From contig NZ_BAAADE010000004.1 in assembly GCF_039522165.1 (NCBI RefSeq), positions 127,299 through 191,298 of the forward strand: a DNA stretch of 64,000 nucleotides, given 5' to 3'. The translations under genes and the position numbers were made by a program. The notes beneath the pieces were generated by a model. It saw only the letters and a program-made list of their open reading frames with translations, made no database searches and was not told the DNA's origin. This document shows positions 52,891-62,191 of this stretch, piece after piece (the stretch's first letter is position 1; each line of letters opens with the position of its first letter). Source of the DNA: Paenochrobactrum glaciei. GTDB lineage: Bacteria > Pseudomonadota > Alphaproteobacteria > Rhizobiales > Rhizobiaceae.

Positions 52891-53949
52891 TTAAGCATTC
52901 CGCCAGACATTGCGTAAAACGCGCTGCCAGTTGGTAAGGCATATTTTATTGATATCGTCCTGATTGTAGCCCGCATCGCGCAATGCCCCGACAAGAGCCT
53001 GACTGCCGGATGCATCAGCAATAGCCTTAGGAATAAGTGCGCCATCATAATCAGAACCAAGCGCGACACAGTCGATCCCCATCCGCTCAACCATATAGTC
53101 AATGTGCCGGATCATATCGCTTAAAGGTGTATCAGCATTTTCCTGCCCATCAGCCCGCAGCATCGTAGTGGCAAAATTCAAGCCGACAACACCCTTACTT
53201 TCCTTTACTGCGTCCAGTTGTTTGTCAGTTAAATTACGCGCAACCGGTGTCAGACTATGGGCATTTGAATGACTGACGACCAATGGATGACTGCTCAGCT
53301 TGGCAACATCCCAAAAGCCTTGTTCTGTGATATGCGCAAGATCAACCATAATGCCCATATGATCGCAGGCTTTGATCAGTTCCCGCCCTGCATCAGTCAA
53401 ACCCGGCCCGGTATCCGGATGGGCTGGATAAGCGAACGGAACGCCATGACCAAATATATTATTACGGCTCCAGACAGGCCCCAGTGAGCGCAGGCCAGCT
53501 GCGTACCAGACTTCCAGCTCATCCAGATTTTTACTGATGGGTTCGCAACCCTCAAGATGTAAAACAGCTGCGAAAATACCAGCATCAATCGCTTTATCCA
53601 GATCAGTCGCAGTGCGACACAGGCGCCAGCTGCCAGCACGCTCCAATCGGAGCGCTATGGCAGCAATTTCCAATGCGATGACCAGAGACTTGGTATAATC
53701 AAGCGGCTTATTGAGCGGTGTCGAATAATGCCCGTTTGAATCGGGCGGTGCCAATTGAAGGCTCTGCTCATTGGGAATATAGATGGCAGAAATCCCACCT
53801 GCCAGACCGCCTTTTTTCGAGCGCGGCAGATCGATATGTCCTTCAGTAGTGCCTTCTGTAAACTCTTTTACAGGGTCTGAGCCATTTCGGGAATTTTCCC
53901 AAAGCCTTAGTAAAACGTCATTATGGCCATCAAAAATTTTCTGCATCAT
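52891..53949 (-). CDS. M19-family membrane (renal-type) dipeptidase
   Basis: 352 residues. Zn ligands and fold motifs are present: HxD in DGHNDVLLRLW, the bridging Glu in AVLHLEGCEPI, the His pair around VVSHSNAHSLTPVARNLTD, and the terminal Asp in VALGSDYDGALIPKAI. It hydrolyses dipeptides, including D-amino-acid-containing ones in relatives. No signal peptide, so it probably acts on imported dipeptides. First gene of the operon with the peptide ABC transporter. Two ATGs adjoin at the start; the ribosome site is weak. Confidence 0.94.
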   Translation of the reverse strand: MMQKIFDGHNDVLLRLWENSRNGSDPVKEFTEGTTEGHIDLPRSKKGGLAGGISAIYIPNEQSLQLAPPDSNGHYSTPLNKPLDYTKSLVIALEIAAIALRLERAGSWRLCRTATDLDKAIDAGIFAAVLHLEGCEPISKNLDELEVWYAAGLRSLGPVWSRNNIFGHGVPFAYPAHPDTGPGLTDAGRELIKACDHMGIMVDLAHITEQGFWDVAKLSSHPLVVSHSNAHSLTPVARNLTDKQLDAVKESKGVVGLNFATTMLRADGQENADTPLSDMIRHIDYMVERMGIDCVALGSDYDGALIPKAIADASGSQALVGALRDAGYNQDDINKICLTNWQRVLRNVWRNA

Positions 53950-54327
53950 TTAGCGCACGCCCATTCACAGAAAATCTAAATTCTTATGATTACTCATGAC
54001 ATGCTCTCCCCATATTCACGTACCCTCATCAGATATCAGGGGCTAAGAATAGAGAATTGTCAAGGTAACTGCGTTTGGGATTTATACGCTATGTATCAAT
54101 TTGAGATATTACGTTAAAATAAACAATTAATGCATATATCGATGAATTAGCTAAAGAAATGGCTGAGAACGCGACATCTCTGCCGATTTCAATATAGATA
54201 GATACATTTAAAAAATAATTCTAATTTATTAAATACTAAAATGATGTTAAAAGTGACAGTTTTCAAAAAATCATTTCACCATATTCTATATCCGCAAAAT
54301 TAATTTAAATAACTAATGGATATAAAA
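53950..54327. other. 378-bp A/T-rich divergent intergenic region
   Basis: No gene recognised. It marks the change from the core-like region to the A/T-richer right end. It must contain the promoters of the dipeptidase operon (minus) and the unknown beta-rich gene pair (plus), but neither is clear; several TATA-like hexamers occur because of composition. No tRNA or direct-repeat attachment site was seen at this border. Confidence 0.5.
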
Positions 54328-55890
54328 ATGGCTTATAGGTTAATAGGAACGGAAATATCCGAAAATATATATGTAAATGATCAATTTACCATAACTCCAT
54401 CTATAACATGGGAAAGTACTGATGCAGACATCACAACGAATGCGAGAATAACTATTAGTCAAGGACAAACAAATACAATTCAGCCATTATTTCAGTCGTC
54501 TTTCCCACTAATATTAAGTGTTGCTGAAGCTAGCATAGACAAAATTAATCGCACTGCAATTTTTAACCGTGCTCGTTTAAAAGCGATTGCTGCAGGACAA
54601 GCAAGTTTAGCTTTCACAACATCGTCACCAACAATCTCACAAATTACATCTAATATTACTGTACTTCCAGCAGATACTCTAATTACTTCAAGCGGGTTAA
54701 GTCAGTCATCCATGCAGGTGGCTACAACAGATGACCTCACACCCTCAACCGCCACAGCAGATCAAAAGTCAACGATCGTCATTACTGCAACCTCAGGCGG
54801 AGCCCCTGTTAGCAATCTTGAAGTCACATTCACTATTCGAGACTCCAATTTGGTATCAAATCGTCGAGGAGGACGGATCTTTGATCCAAACAGTACCGAT
54901 GATCCCAACAGGCCACTCAGTGGTGTTGCATCAGGTCTAGGCAGCAGATCATTTAAAGTTAAAACTCAGGCAGACGGAAAAGCAACATTAATTATCGTTG
55001 CCAACACAACACCAGCATTTTTGGACATCAGTGTGGACGCGGGCACAAATGGCGTTCCGACAATGCAGCTTTATTTATACGATAACAGTGTTATTCGCCC
55101 TCAATCAGCGCCTCAACCTCTACTACCTAGAAACTCCCAAGGTAATTACGACGCGACATCGGTCACGGGATCAACATTTTCTGTTGCTTTAAATGATGTG
55201 CCGTTACAAGACGCTGATTTTGTTGGTTTAATACTAAATGATAAATTTCAAACCCAGCTCGTTCCTTCCGAGTTTACACCATTTCCAATCAATAACTTGA
55301 ACCCTAGAAACGCGAGAGCAACCGCAAACATTAGTGATCTTGTAGGCAATAACGGTCAAAATGTAATGTTTTATTCAATAGGCAGACAGGGAAACATGTT
55401 TAATTCGCAACGCACACAATTCACTGTAGCAACAGGTCCTACCCCTCCACCAAAACCAACCTTAGAAAATGTCGGCCCGTTCGTTCAACCTGATGGCGGC
55501 GTGATTAATTTAAGGAGTCTCGAAGGTAGCAATGGAATTGATTTCATCGTACCGGTTGGAGCTGACGCAACAAAACTTCAAAATAGTGGCACTACTCTCA
55601 CCACAACAAATATTATTCGCATCTTTGTAAGTCTTAGAGGCGATGACTCAAACGGTCAATTCCGTGAATTAACTAAGTTTTTTGACCAGCAAGTGACGAA
55701 TGTTAGCAATGGAGCTGAACAAACAATCAACATTCCTGCTGACGAATTTATCGGTTTTGGCCCCACAAATCCGGCAGGAGGAAATACATACTCTATTTTC
55801 TATCAGTATTTACCATCCAGCACCATCTTCACTCCGGTAATCGGTGATTCAAAAGCACTTATCGGCCCGATCAGCACATCATTAGCATGA
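54328..55890 (+). CDS. Large beta-rich protein with Ig-like segment, unknown function
   Basis: 520 residues from ATG 54328 (GGA seven bases upstream); a second in-frame ATG lies 12 bases earlier. No signal peptide or membrane segment. The middle (STIVITATSGGAPVSNLEVT; RSFKVKTQADGKATLIIVA) has the Big_1/invasin-like pattern of a strand, a variable loop and xADGKAT. The C-terminal part is rich in Asn, Thr and Ser with a proline stretch (PTPPPKP). The A/T-rich codon use differs from genes left of 54 kb. It is seven bases from the next gene, so the two form an operon. Function not recognised. Confidence 0.75.
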   Translation: MAYRLIGTEISENIYVNDQFTITPSITWESTDADITTNARITISQGQTNTIQPLFQSSFPLILSVAEASIDKINRTAIFNRARLKAIAAGQASLAFTTSSPTISQITSNITVLPADTLITSSGLSQSSMQVATTDDLTPSTATADQKSTIVITATSGGAPVSNLEVTFTIRDSNLVSNRRGGRIFDPNSTDDPNRPLSGVASGLGSRSFKVKTQADGKATLIIVANTTPAFLDISVDAGTNGVPTMQLYLYDNSVIRPQSAPQPLLPRNSQGNYDATSVTGSTFSVALNDVPLQDADFVGLILNDKFQTQLVPSEFTPFPINNLNPRNARATANISDLVGNNGQNVMFYSIGRQGNMFNSQRTQFTVATGPTPPPKPTLENVGPFVQPDGGVINLRSLEGSNGIDFIVPVGADATKLQNSGTTLTTTNIIRIFVSLRGDDSNGQFRELTKFFDQQVTNVSNGAEQTINIPADEFIGFGPTNPAGGNTYSIFYQYLPSSTIFTPVIGDSKALIGPISTSLA

Positions 55891-55897
55891 GGATGAT

Positions 55898-56971
55898 ATG
55901 ACACAAACACTCCTCACTGTCCCTGAGCTTACACCTAGTCTAACCCCTCTAGATTCAAATAATGTCTTAGTTTTGGATAAGCTTCAAGGCAATGCTCAGT
56001 CCTCTATCGAAAATTGGGACTTAATGCGAATACCAACGACAGTCGACTTATTATTGAATGGTACCGTAATTGCAACCCAAACAGTTAAATTTGATTCATC
56101 TACAAAGCTTCCATTTATTGATAATTTTGATATTCCAACATATAATAAAAATGGAGATTTAAATTATAAAATTGGAAATAATACTATTCAATACGCTGTA
56201 ACTATAGATGACGGCACACCTCACCCGAACAAAAGTTACTCAAAAGAGTTGAAATTTAAAGTTATTTATGACGAAGATTCAGGCAACCTTAAAATAGATA
56301 TAGCCGAAGGTGCCGCTGCCTATAATGATGATTACAAGCATTTGATGCCAGCAAATATTGCTGTCATACGCGGTACGCCTGGAACAATCTGGAAAGCACA
56401 CGGCGATGGAAATACGAGATTTCAAGAAGCTGGCGGCGCAGATAGTGTTCTTTTTCAATTAGACGACAAAGGTGTTTGTCCGATCGTACTAATAAAAATT
56501 GACAATATCAATACTGGCCCCAGATATGACACGAAACTTGCTGTAGTGAAAGACGGCATAACTATTACAAGGGAAAACGACAAAAAGCCATTACTATCCT
56601 CACCAGTTACATTCGGTAATTACGTTCAAGTAACAGGTGATGCATCAAGCCAATTTAAATCATACTGCATCAACACAAAATGCATTGCAGATGGGCAAAC
56701 AATGTCAATTGTTAGTATCATTATGCAGGACTCAAATGAAGATGAAACATTACTTGTATCAGTTGATGAAAATTTAGAATTTCTTCAAAAAACTTTAAGA
56801 ACAGGTTTTAAGTTTTCAATGAGCAATAATAAAACAATTAATGTCATCAACAAAACTGCAGAATTTGCAGTAACTAGCCAAGATCCCGGTCAGTTTAATA
56901 TTTTTATATCTTCTGTTTTTGAAACAGATGCACTTTTAAATATAAAAGCAAATTTCTTTAATTTATCTTGA
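55898..56971 (+). CDS. Unknown beta-rich protein, partner of the upstream gene
   Basis: 357 residues, no signal peptide, no membrane helix. The sequence alternates short predicted strands (STTVDLLLNGT-like repeats, TIQYAVTIDD, ELKFKVIYDED, SSPVTFGNYVQVTGD) with many Asn and Asp, suggesting a beta-sandwich surface or tail-type protein. Three cysteines (KGVCPIV; SYCINTKCIADG). AGGATGAT precedes the ATG and it starts seven bases after the upstream stop. A strong terminator follows. I do not recognise the family. Confidence 0.7.
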   Translation: MTQTLLTVPELTPSLTPLDSNNVLVLDKLQGNAQSSIENWDLMRIPTTVDLLLNGTVIATQTVKFDSSTKLPFIDNFDIPTYNKNGDLNYKIGNNTIQYAVTIDDGTPHPNKSYSKELKFKVIYDEDSGNLKIDIAEGAAAYNDDYKHLMPANIAVIRGTPGTIWKAHGDGNTRFQEAGGADSVLFQLDDKGVCPIVLIKIDNINTGPRYDTKLAVVKDGITITRENDKKPLLSSPVTFGNYVQVTGDASSQFKSYCINTKCIADGQTMSIVSIIMQDSNEDETLLVSVDENLEFLQKTLRTGFKFSMSNNKTINVINKTAEFAVTSQDPGQFNIFISSVFETDALLNIKANFFNLS

Positions 56972-56974
56972 TCA

Positions 56975-57009
56975 ATACAGGGCTGCTCATATAAAAAGCA
57001 GCCCTGTAT
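56975..57009. terminator. Bidirectional intrinsic terminator
   Basis: ATACAGGGCTGCT/AGCAGCCCTGTAT perfect 13-bp stem with a 9-base A/T loop and T-rich flanks, between two convergent genes. Confidence 0.9.
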
Positions 57010-57024
57010 ATTTTAGTTAAATCA

Positions 57025-59931
57025 TTACCACTTTATTTTGAAACCTAATGTTCCTTTAACATTATAACTTTTCGCGAAATTTTTTAAGCTTGTATTAACA
57101 GAACCTTCTCCATAGAGAGCATATTTATTATCTGCCCACATATAGGTGCCTCCGGCACCAATCCCCCCCCATGTTTTTTCATTATTATGTTCAAAGTTCA
57201 AACCAGCTACTGCAACCTTAGGAGCCTTCATGAACTCCTGATACAGATTAACTATAGTATAAATATCAGAACGACTAACCATACCATTAGACGCATACCA
57301 GCCATTACTATAATTTGCAGATATACCTAATCTTCCCCTCAAGCTATTTCCATTGCCTTTACTGACAGAAGCACCCCAAGCATCATTAAAGGAATCAAAA
57401 TCCACTGAAGACCATATGAATTGCATTTGCGGAGTTAGTGACCAATGACTATCAACATAAATACGCTTTCCAGCCTCTAAACTTGCACTATATCCAAAAC
57501 CTTTACTATCTTCGAGAAGTGATCTGCTTGTCGTGGTCGAATAAAGATTGCTATCATAGCGCATGAGTTGTGCCTGACCATCTAAATAAAAACCATTATC
57601 CGCATACCACGTCAGAGTAGTCCCAAGACCCCAACCCTGGGTGTCGATTTTACCATCACCGTGATCAGAAATAACGCTAGATCTGGCAGTTCCGTATTGT
57701 GCCGTGAAGCCACCAATCAACTTGCCAGTTTCACCTTCATAAAACTGTCCATCAAGCCCAGCTTGTAAAATTAATGAATTTACATTTTGCGCCATACCGG
57801 ATGTTGATACTCTAGCCTCGAAATGTTCGTAACTACCTTCAACGCGCCCCCAAATGCCTCCATTATCGATCAATGGACCGCTCTGGGCTTCCGGTATAAA
57901 AGGCTCTCCTACTATGGCATCTGCACCTTGTTCAATAATCGGATTACTTGCCCCCTTCCAGTAGCGCTCGCCAACACGTTGCTGAAGCGTTGGCAACCGA
58001 TTGAGTGCTTGCATTGAATGCAGATAACCCTCATAAACCGGAGCTCCAGGGTTATATCGAGGTGGATTTGGGCTCACATGCGGATTAACAGGATTAACTG
58101 GATTAACAGGATTATCTGGATTAACAGGATTAACAGGATTATCTGGCTGCCCTAACGACGACCTTAAATACCAGTTACCATCATTAGGATCGGCTAATCC
58201 ATTCTTATGAAGCGTATAAGAATAAGCACCAACAACAATTGATGACTGCCCGTCCTTAGTTACAGCGTTACCTTCTAAGGTAAACGTCGCATCAGACTGG
58301 CCACCCACTTCTATGATGTTTATGCCCTCGACAGTATGAGCACCCAAACCATCGCGATTAATGACATGAACATTAGCTGAGCCCGATGAGTTGCCCTTAA
58401 CTATAAGCCGGCTCGCCTGTGAATCATCTCCGCCCAGCACAGCAGAAATCTCAACATTACCGGCATTACCTATATAATCGCCATTAACTGTCAGTACTCC
58501 GATACCTTTTTGACCCGGGGCAACTGTGCTTCCTGCTTCATGTGTGAGACTTCCGACTGAACCGGCCCCCTCCAATCGTCCGTTCACAGCATGCATAGTG
58601 CCTGCAATACTACCCATTACGGACAAGACACCTTCTTCCAGTTTCCAGGGCGCACTATCACCTTGTGCTCCAAGCAGTGTCCAATGACTACTGCCCGTCT
58701 TTTTATAATCAGAAAAACCAGTGTATTGCTGAGTTGCCCCCTCTATACCAAGCTTAGAAATATCAAAGCTATCGTCTTTTGCGCCCCCAAATACCAAATG
58801 GTTTTTTCCACCTGTTGCACTAACTAGCCCCGTTATTTTATTGCCACCACGCAATTCAAGTGTATTATTGTCACCATCAAACGAAACCATTGGTGTATTT
58901 GCTTCATCTGTAAGTTCGCCAAATCCTTCAAGAAATGGTCCTCCTGATATTATGCCTTCATGGACAATAATATTTGAGTTACCCTCAACCACTATAAATG
59001 GGTCGTATTTTGTTGTTGCATTAAAACCAGTATAAACTTTACCGTTTTCTTTATTATTAAAAACAATCCCATCACCTGCCATAATGACTGCAGGCTGGGT
59101 ACTGAAGTTCGCCGAGTTAAACGCAACCGATATCCTACCACTATTGTTCAAAACTGTTCCAGACCGCATATATACACCTGCACCCGCCTGCGCGCCCAAG
59201 CTACCATCAAAAGTACTTCCCGCTGCGCCCCCCAGTATATGGCCTGCATTATTTACAGTCCCTTTATTGATCAGCAATCCCAATCCGCCACCGCCTGCAG
59301 ATACAAGTGGCGACCGGTCAAGTGAGCCACCGTTTACAGTTGTCCCCCCTAAGCCTCCCTCAACACCTGAATGTTCAGGTATATTTAAAACATCCCCATT
59401 AAAAACAACACCAACTCCGCCACCACCCGAACCAACCAAGCCGGCATTACCCTCTATAGGATCATTCTTTGCGCCGTAGCCCCCTAAACCTCCCCTGATA
59501 GGTCGAGTGAGGGTATAAGTACTGGCATTAATGATTACACTAACAGCCCCGCCCCCGCCAGCGGCACTTTCACCTTGTGCCCCTGGATTACCATTCGCCG
59601 AAAAGTCAAGGGGCCCTGGCAACTCATCAGTCTCATTATTAATAATTGTAGGTTTACCACCGCGACCACCACCACCAGCCGGAAACTGAGGTAACGCCGA
59701 TGTTGATCCCCGACCACCTGATCCGTCTGTCGGTACTGCTGGCGCCGGATGCCCTACAGTCGACCCACCACTACCACCATATACGTCAGCCCCCCCTCCA
59801 CGACCACCAACAATTTCACCGTTAGGACCTACGCTACCAGAACCGCCCCCATTACCAGCAGCCAGAACAAGTGAAGTAGAAGACAAAAGCACAAGCAAAG
59901 AAATATTTAATAAATTTCGATTAATTATCAT
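57025..59931 (-). CDS. AidA/pertactin-like autotransporter
   Basis: 968 residues. A signal peptide (MIINRNLLNISLLVLLSSTS, cut near VLA-AG) leads a very Gly-rich passenger with repeated GGGG-loop units (VSVIINASTYTLTRPIRGGL; GVVFNGDVLNIPEHSGVEGG; GLLINKGTVNNAGHILGGAA). The pertactin-like stem follows (VLTVNGDYIGNAGNVEISAV; SRLIVKGNSSGSANVHVIN; DPNDGNWYLRS), then an Asn-Pro-Val repeat linker and a C-terminal autotransporter barrel (~690-968; GGIWGRVEGSYEHFEARV; ending VKGTLGFKIKW). AGAGG upstream of the ATG. It would place the passenger on the cell surface; adhesion is likely but unproven. Confidence 0.93.
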   Translation of the reverse strand: MIINRNLLNISLLVLLSSTSLVLAAGNGGGSGSVGPNGEIVGGRGGGADVYGGSGGSTVGHPAPAVPTDGSGGRGSTSALPQFPAGGGGRGGKPTIINNETDELPGPLDFSANGNPGAQGESAAGGGGAVSVIINASTYTLTRPIRGGLGGYGAKNDPIEGNAGLVGSGGGGVGVVFNGDVLNIPEHSGVEGGLGGTTVNGGSLDRSPLVSAGGGGLGLLINKGTVNNAGHILGGAAGSTFDGSLGAQAGAGVYMRSGTVLNNSGRISVAFNSANFSTQPAVIMAGDGIVFNNKENGKVYTGFNATTKYDPFIVVEGNSNIIVHEGIISGGPFLEGFGELTDEANTPMVSFDGDNNTLELRGGNKITGLVSATGGKNHLVFGGAKDDSFDISKLGIEGATQQYTGFSDYKKTGSSHWTLLGAQGDSAPWKLEEGVLSVMGSIAGTMHAVNGRLEGAGSVGSLTHEAGSTVAPGQKGIGVLTVNGDYIGNAGNVEISAVLGGDDSQASRLIVKGNSSGSANVHVINRDGLGAHTVEGINIIEVGGQSDATFTLEGNAVTKDGQSSIVVGAYSYTLHKNGLADPNDGNWYLRSSLGQPDNPVNPVNPDNPVNPVNPVNPHVSPNPPRYNPGAPVYEGYLHSMQALNRLPTLQQRVGERYWKGASNPIIEQGADAIVGEPFIPEAQSGPLIDNGGIWGRVEGSYEHFEARVSTSGMAQNVNSLILQAGLDGQFYEGETGKLIGGFTAQYGTARSSVISDHGDGKIDTQGWGLGTTLTWYADNGFYLDGQAQLMRYDSNLYSTTTSRSLLEDSKGFGYSASLEAGKRIYVDSHWSLTPQMQFIWSSVDFDSFNDAWGASVSKGNGNSLRGRLGISANYSNGWYASNGMVSRSDIYTIVNLYQEFMKAPKVAVAGLNFEHNNEKTWGGIGAGGTYMWADNKYALYGEGSVNTSLKNFAKSYNVKGTLGFKIKW
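58082..58144 (-). repeat. 9-bp tandem repeat, seven units, in the autotransporter linker
   Basis: Seven head-to-tail units of GGATTAACA or GGATTATCT (plus-strand reading) encode the (Asn/Asp)-Pro-Val linker before the barrel. Unit length is a multiple of three, so copy-number change would lengthen or shorten the linker without breaking the frame. Confidence 0.9.
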
Positions 59932-60200
59932 AAATTACCTCTTTAATGTATAAAATAAATGAAAAAAATTAATCATTTAAAGCTACACAAGAGAACAATA
60001 GAGTCAATTAAAGCAAAAAATATTACTGTATTATTTTACAAAATCTTGACAATAATTAAATATTAAAATATTTACTACCTTTATTAAACTATAATTCAAT
60101 AAATATTAATATATAATGCAAAATATTATAAATTTAATAAAAAAATAGCGCCAAATATTATGGCGCTATTTTATTAAATTACGGATACTTAATATTTATT
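59932..60200. other. Very A/T-rich intergenic region with one terminator
   Basis: Extremely A/T-rich, no open frame. It contains the terminator at 60142-60172 for the Ig-protein gene and, presumably, the autotransporter promoter near 59940-60060, which I cannot place. Confidence 0.5.
60142..60172. terminator. Intrinsic terminator
   Basis: AAAATAGCGCC/GGCGCTATTTT stem with a 9-base loop, placed 28 bases past the stop of the Ig-domain gene. Confidence 0.85.
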
Positions 60201-62045
60201 CTATTGCCAATGAAAAGCATGACTGGCATGAGCATCCTGATATGAAGCAGAAAGGGTACCGGAATGTGCCTGCGGTGAAGATCCATTCGACCATACGGCC
60301 ATAGTGACCGAAAAATGAGCATTGCCGTCGGTTCGCATAAATACCTGCGTCGTACCGTTCCCAGATACACATTGCGACATCTGAGAGCCATCATTCGCAA
60401 ACTTATACCAGCCAGCAAGCGCATTTGCTGCGAAATCACATCGAACAATCTGCCCTGCTACTGGATACCCATTACGCGTCAACCGAACAGATGCTATATT
60501 ACCAAGCCCGGGGGGAGCCATTACAGAATATGGCGCTGTAACATTATCCCTTAATGGAATTATTTCAATATCGTACCGGTCATGGGCAACCGGCACTGGC
60601 TTAGGTTTCACTTCAGCTAAGAATGTAACAGTTACCTCATTTGAAACAACAGGATCATCCTCTTCTCTGGCAGATCCCTTTGGATAGAACAGCTCCGCTA
60701 CGATGACTGCCGATACATCACTGGTGATATTAGTATTTTTATATTTAATCCATACATCAACATCAGTTTCATCACCCGTTGTAGAAATACTTTTTAAATA
60801 ACCAAATGTTGCATTATCAGAAGAAGCGTTTGCTTCAAAAATTAAATATTCCTGATGGTCTGGAGTATTTTTTAAAGTAACACCTAGCACATAATGCTGC
60901 TTCGGACTATTATGTGGCAGTTTAATTTTAGCACGAACAGCAGTGTAATCACCATCTATCACTTTTGCATTATTTTTTATAACTTCCAAAGTCAGAGCAG
61001 GCGTTACAATACTTGTCTCAAAAATAACATCTGTATTAGCATTCACAGTTGCATTTAATTCCACTATACAAGTAACCGTTGTAGTAAATGACCCATCCTT
61101 AGCTGCGATGACTGCAACGCGAACTTGCCCCTTTTCATCCGTAGTAACAGTAATTGATTTCGTACCGTTTATGAAATTAGCCCGACTACTTTGAGGAAGC
61201 GTAAAAATAAGCGAGATATTCTTTCCTGGGGCGCCCTTCATATCTGTTAAGGTGGCTAAAACTTCATCCTGTTGACCCGTGCCAAAAGTTGCATGGTTCT
61301 TTGTTGTTTCTAGTGTAAGCCTAGTAAACTGCTCAATTGGAACGTCAGCCTTAAAGTGAACATCAAGATTTGCTTTTGGCTCATCCTGCCCCTGCAGTTT
61401 GCACGTTACATTAACCGTTACATCGTTTGCTGAGCGAGCCCGTACTTTCGCTACAGCTTGACCATGCGCATCTGTACCAAGCACGAGCGATTTTGATGCA
61501 TCAGTAAAAGTTGCATCAACACCTGAAGGAAGGGCAAAAACAAGATTTTTTCCTTGTGCAGCCACTCCTTGTGAATCCAGCAGAGTAGCCTGTACTGCTA
61601 TTGTAGCCACACCATCAGCCTGAACACCGTCCTGTGTTATGCGCTCTAACTTCAGGCCAGTTAATGTATTAATAAATGTATAATCCTGGGTGACATATTT
61701 GTCGCCATTCGTCGTGTACAAGAACGCCTTAATGGTTCCAGTTTCACCTATAGTGTCGACGATATGAACACTCGCCGTCCATGCCATATTGACAGCTTTT
61801 TTGACATATTTTTGTGCTGTTGTGCCTTCAAAAGTGGCACTTCCAGAAATAATTTGAAAGGCGATATATGCTGGATTATCAGGATTATAGTCCCCAGCAT
61901 TATCAATCGTAGCATTTGCAATGATAACATCCTTACCATTTGCTTTTGCAACACCACTTTTAACTAAATTAAGCTTCAATGATGCTAAAACGGGCAGAAC
62001 GATAGGATCATTTGAAAGCAAAATATCATTATCTATATCAGTCAT
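60201..62045 (-). CDS. Big_1 (invasin-type Ig) repeat protein, no signal peptide
   Basis: 614 residues. A distinct N-terminal domain (~1-135) is followed by Big_1-like units: ~140-235 (DGVQADGVATIAVQATLLDS; TDAHGQAVAKVRA), ~236-335 (TRLTLETTKNHATFGTGQQD; TTDEKGQVRVAVIAA), a longer variant ~336-475, and a unique C-terminal domain ~480-614 (DRYDIEIIPLRDN to HAFHWQ). No Sec signal or anchor is visible, which is odd for an invasin-like protein; export by another route or an intracellular role are both open. About 1.05 kb of it is duplicated in the pseudogene upstream. A/T-rich composition. Confidence 0.85.
   Translation of the reverse strand: MTDIDNDILLSNDPIVLPVLASLKLNLVKSGVAKANGKDVIIANATIDNAGDYNPDNPAYIAFQIISGSATFEGTTAQKYVKKAVNMAWTASVHIVDTIGETGTIKAFLYTTNGDKYVTQDYTFINTLTGLKLERITQDGVQADGVATIAVQATLLDSQGVAAQGKNLVFALPSGVDATFTDASKSLVLGTDAHGQAVAKVRARSANDVTVNVTCKLQGQDEPKANLDVHFKADVPIEQFTRLTLETTKNHATFGTGQQDEVLATLTDMKGAPGKNISLIFTLPQSSRANFINGTKSITVTTDEKGQVRVAVIAAKDGSFTTTVTCIVELNATVNANTDVIFETSIVTPALTLEVIKNNAKVIDGDYTAVRAKIKLPHNSPKQHYVLGVTLKNTPDHQEYLIFEANASSDNATFGYLKSISTTGDETDVDVWIKYKNTNITSDVSAVIVAELFYPKGSAREEDDPVVSNEVTVTFLAEVKPKPVPVAHDRYDIEIIPLRDNVTAPYSVMAPPGLGNIASVRLTRNGYPVAGQIVRCDFAANALAGWYKFANDGSQMSQCVSGNGTTQVFMRTDGNAHFSVTMAVWSNGSSPQAHSGTLSASYQDAHASHAFHWQ
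60592..61636 (-). repeat. 1.05-kb direct repeat, copy A (inside the intact Ig gene)
   Basis: Nearly identical to 62574-63617 in the same orientation. Both start at GGCACTGGCT and end at CCTGTG on the plus strand. It covers the Big_1 repeat region and stops exactly where the C-terminal domains diverge. Confidence 0.9.
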
Positions 62046-62191
62046 TTTAAATTCCTATATATTAAAAATTACCAAGTAATTATAAAAATATAGTTCAATT
62101 AAAATGAAGCATATACTGTTAAATTAAACAGGGTGAGTTAAAAAATAAATGGTGCGCAAATTAATATGCGCACCACATATAATTAAAAAAT
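62046..62191. terminator. A/T-rich gap holding the terminator of the decayed Ig gene
   Basis: TGGTGCGCA/TGCGCACCA (62150-62175) forms a 9-bp stem just past the last in-frame stop of the pseudogene (62192). The rest should contain the promoter of the intact Ig gene; no clear elements seen. Confidence 0.65.

Noticed and set aside
57025..59931. Gly-rich repeats of the autotransporter as a CRISPR-like or DNA repeat array
   Set aside because: Repeats are at protein level with varied codons; no regular spacer structure. No CRISPR array was seen in the window.
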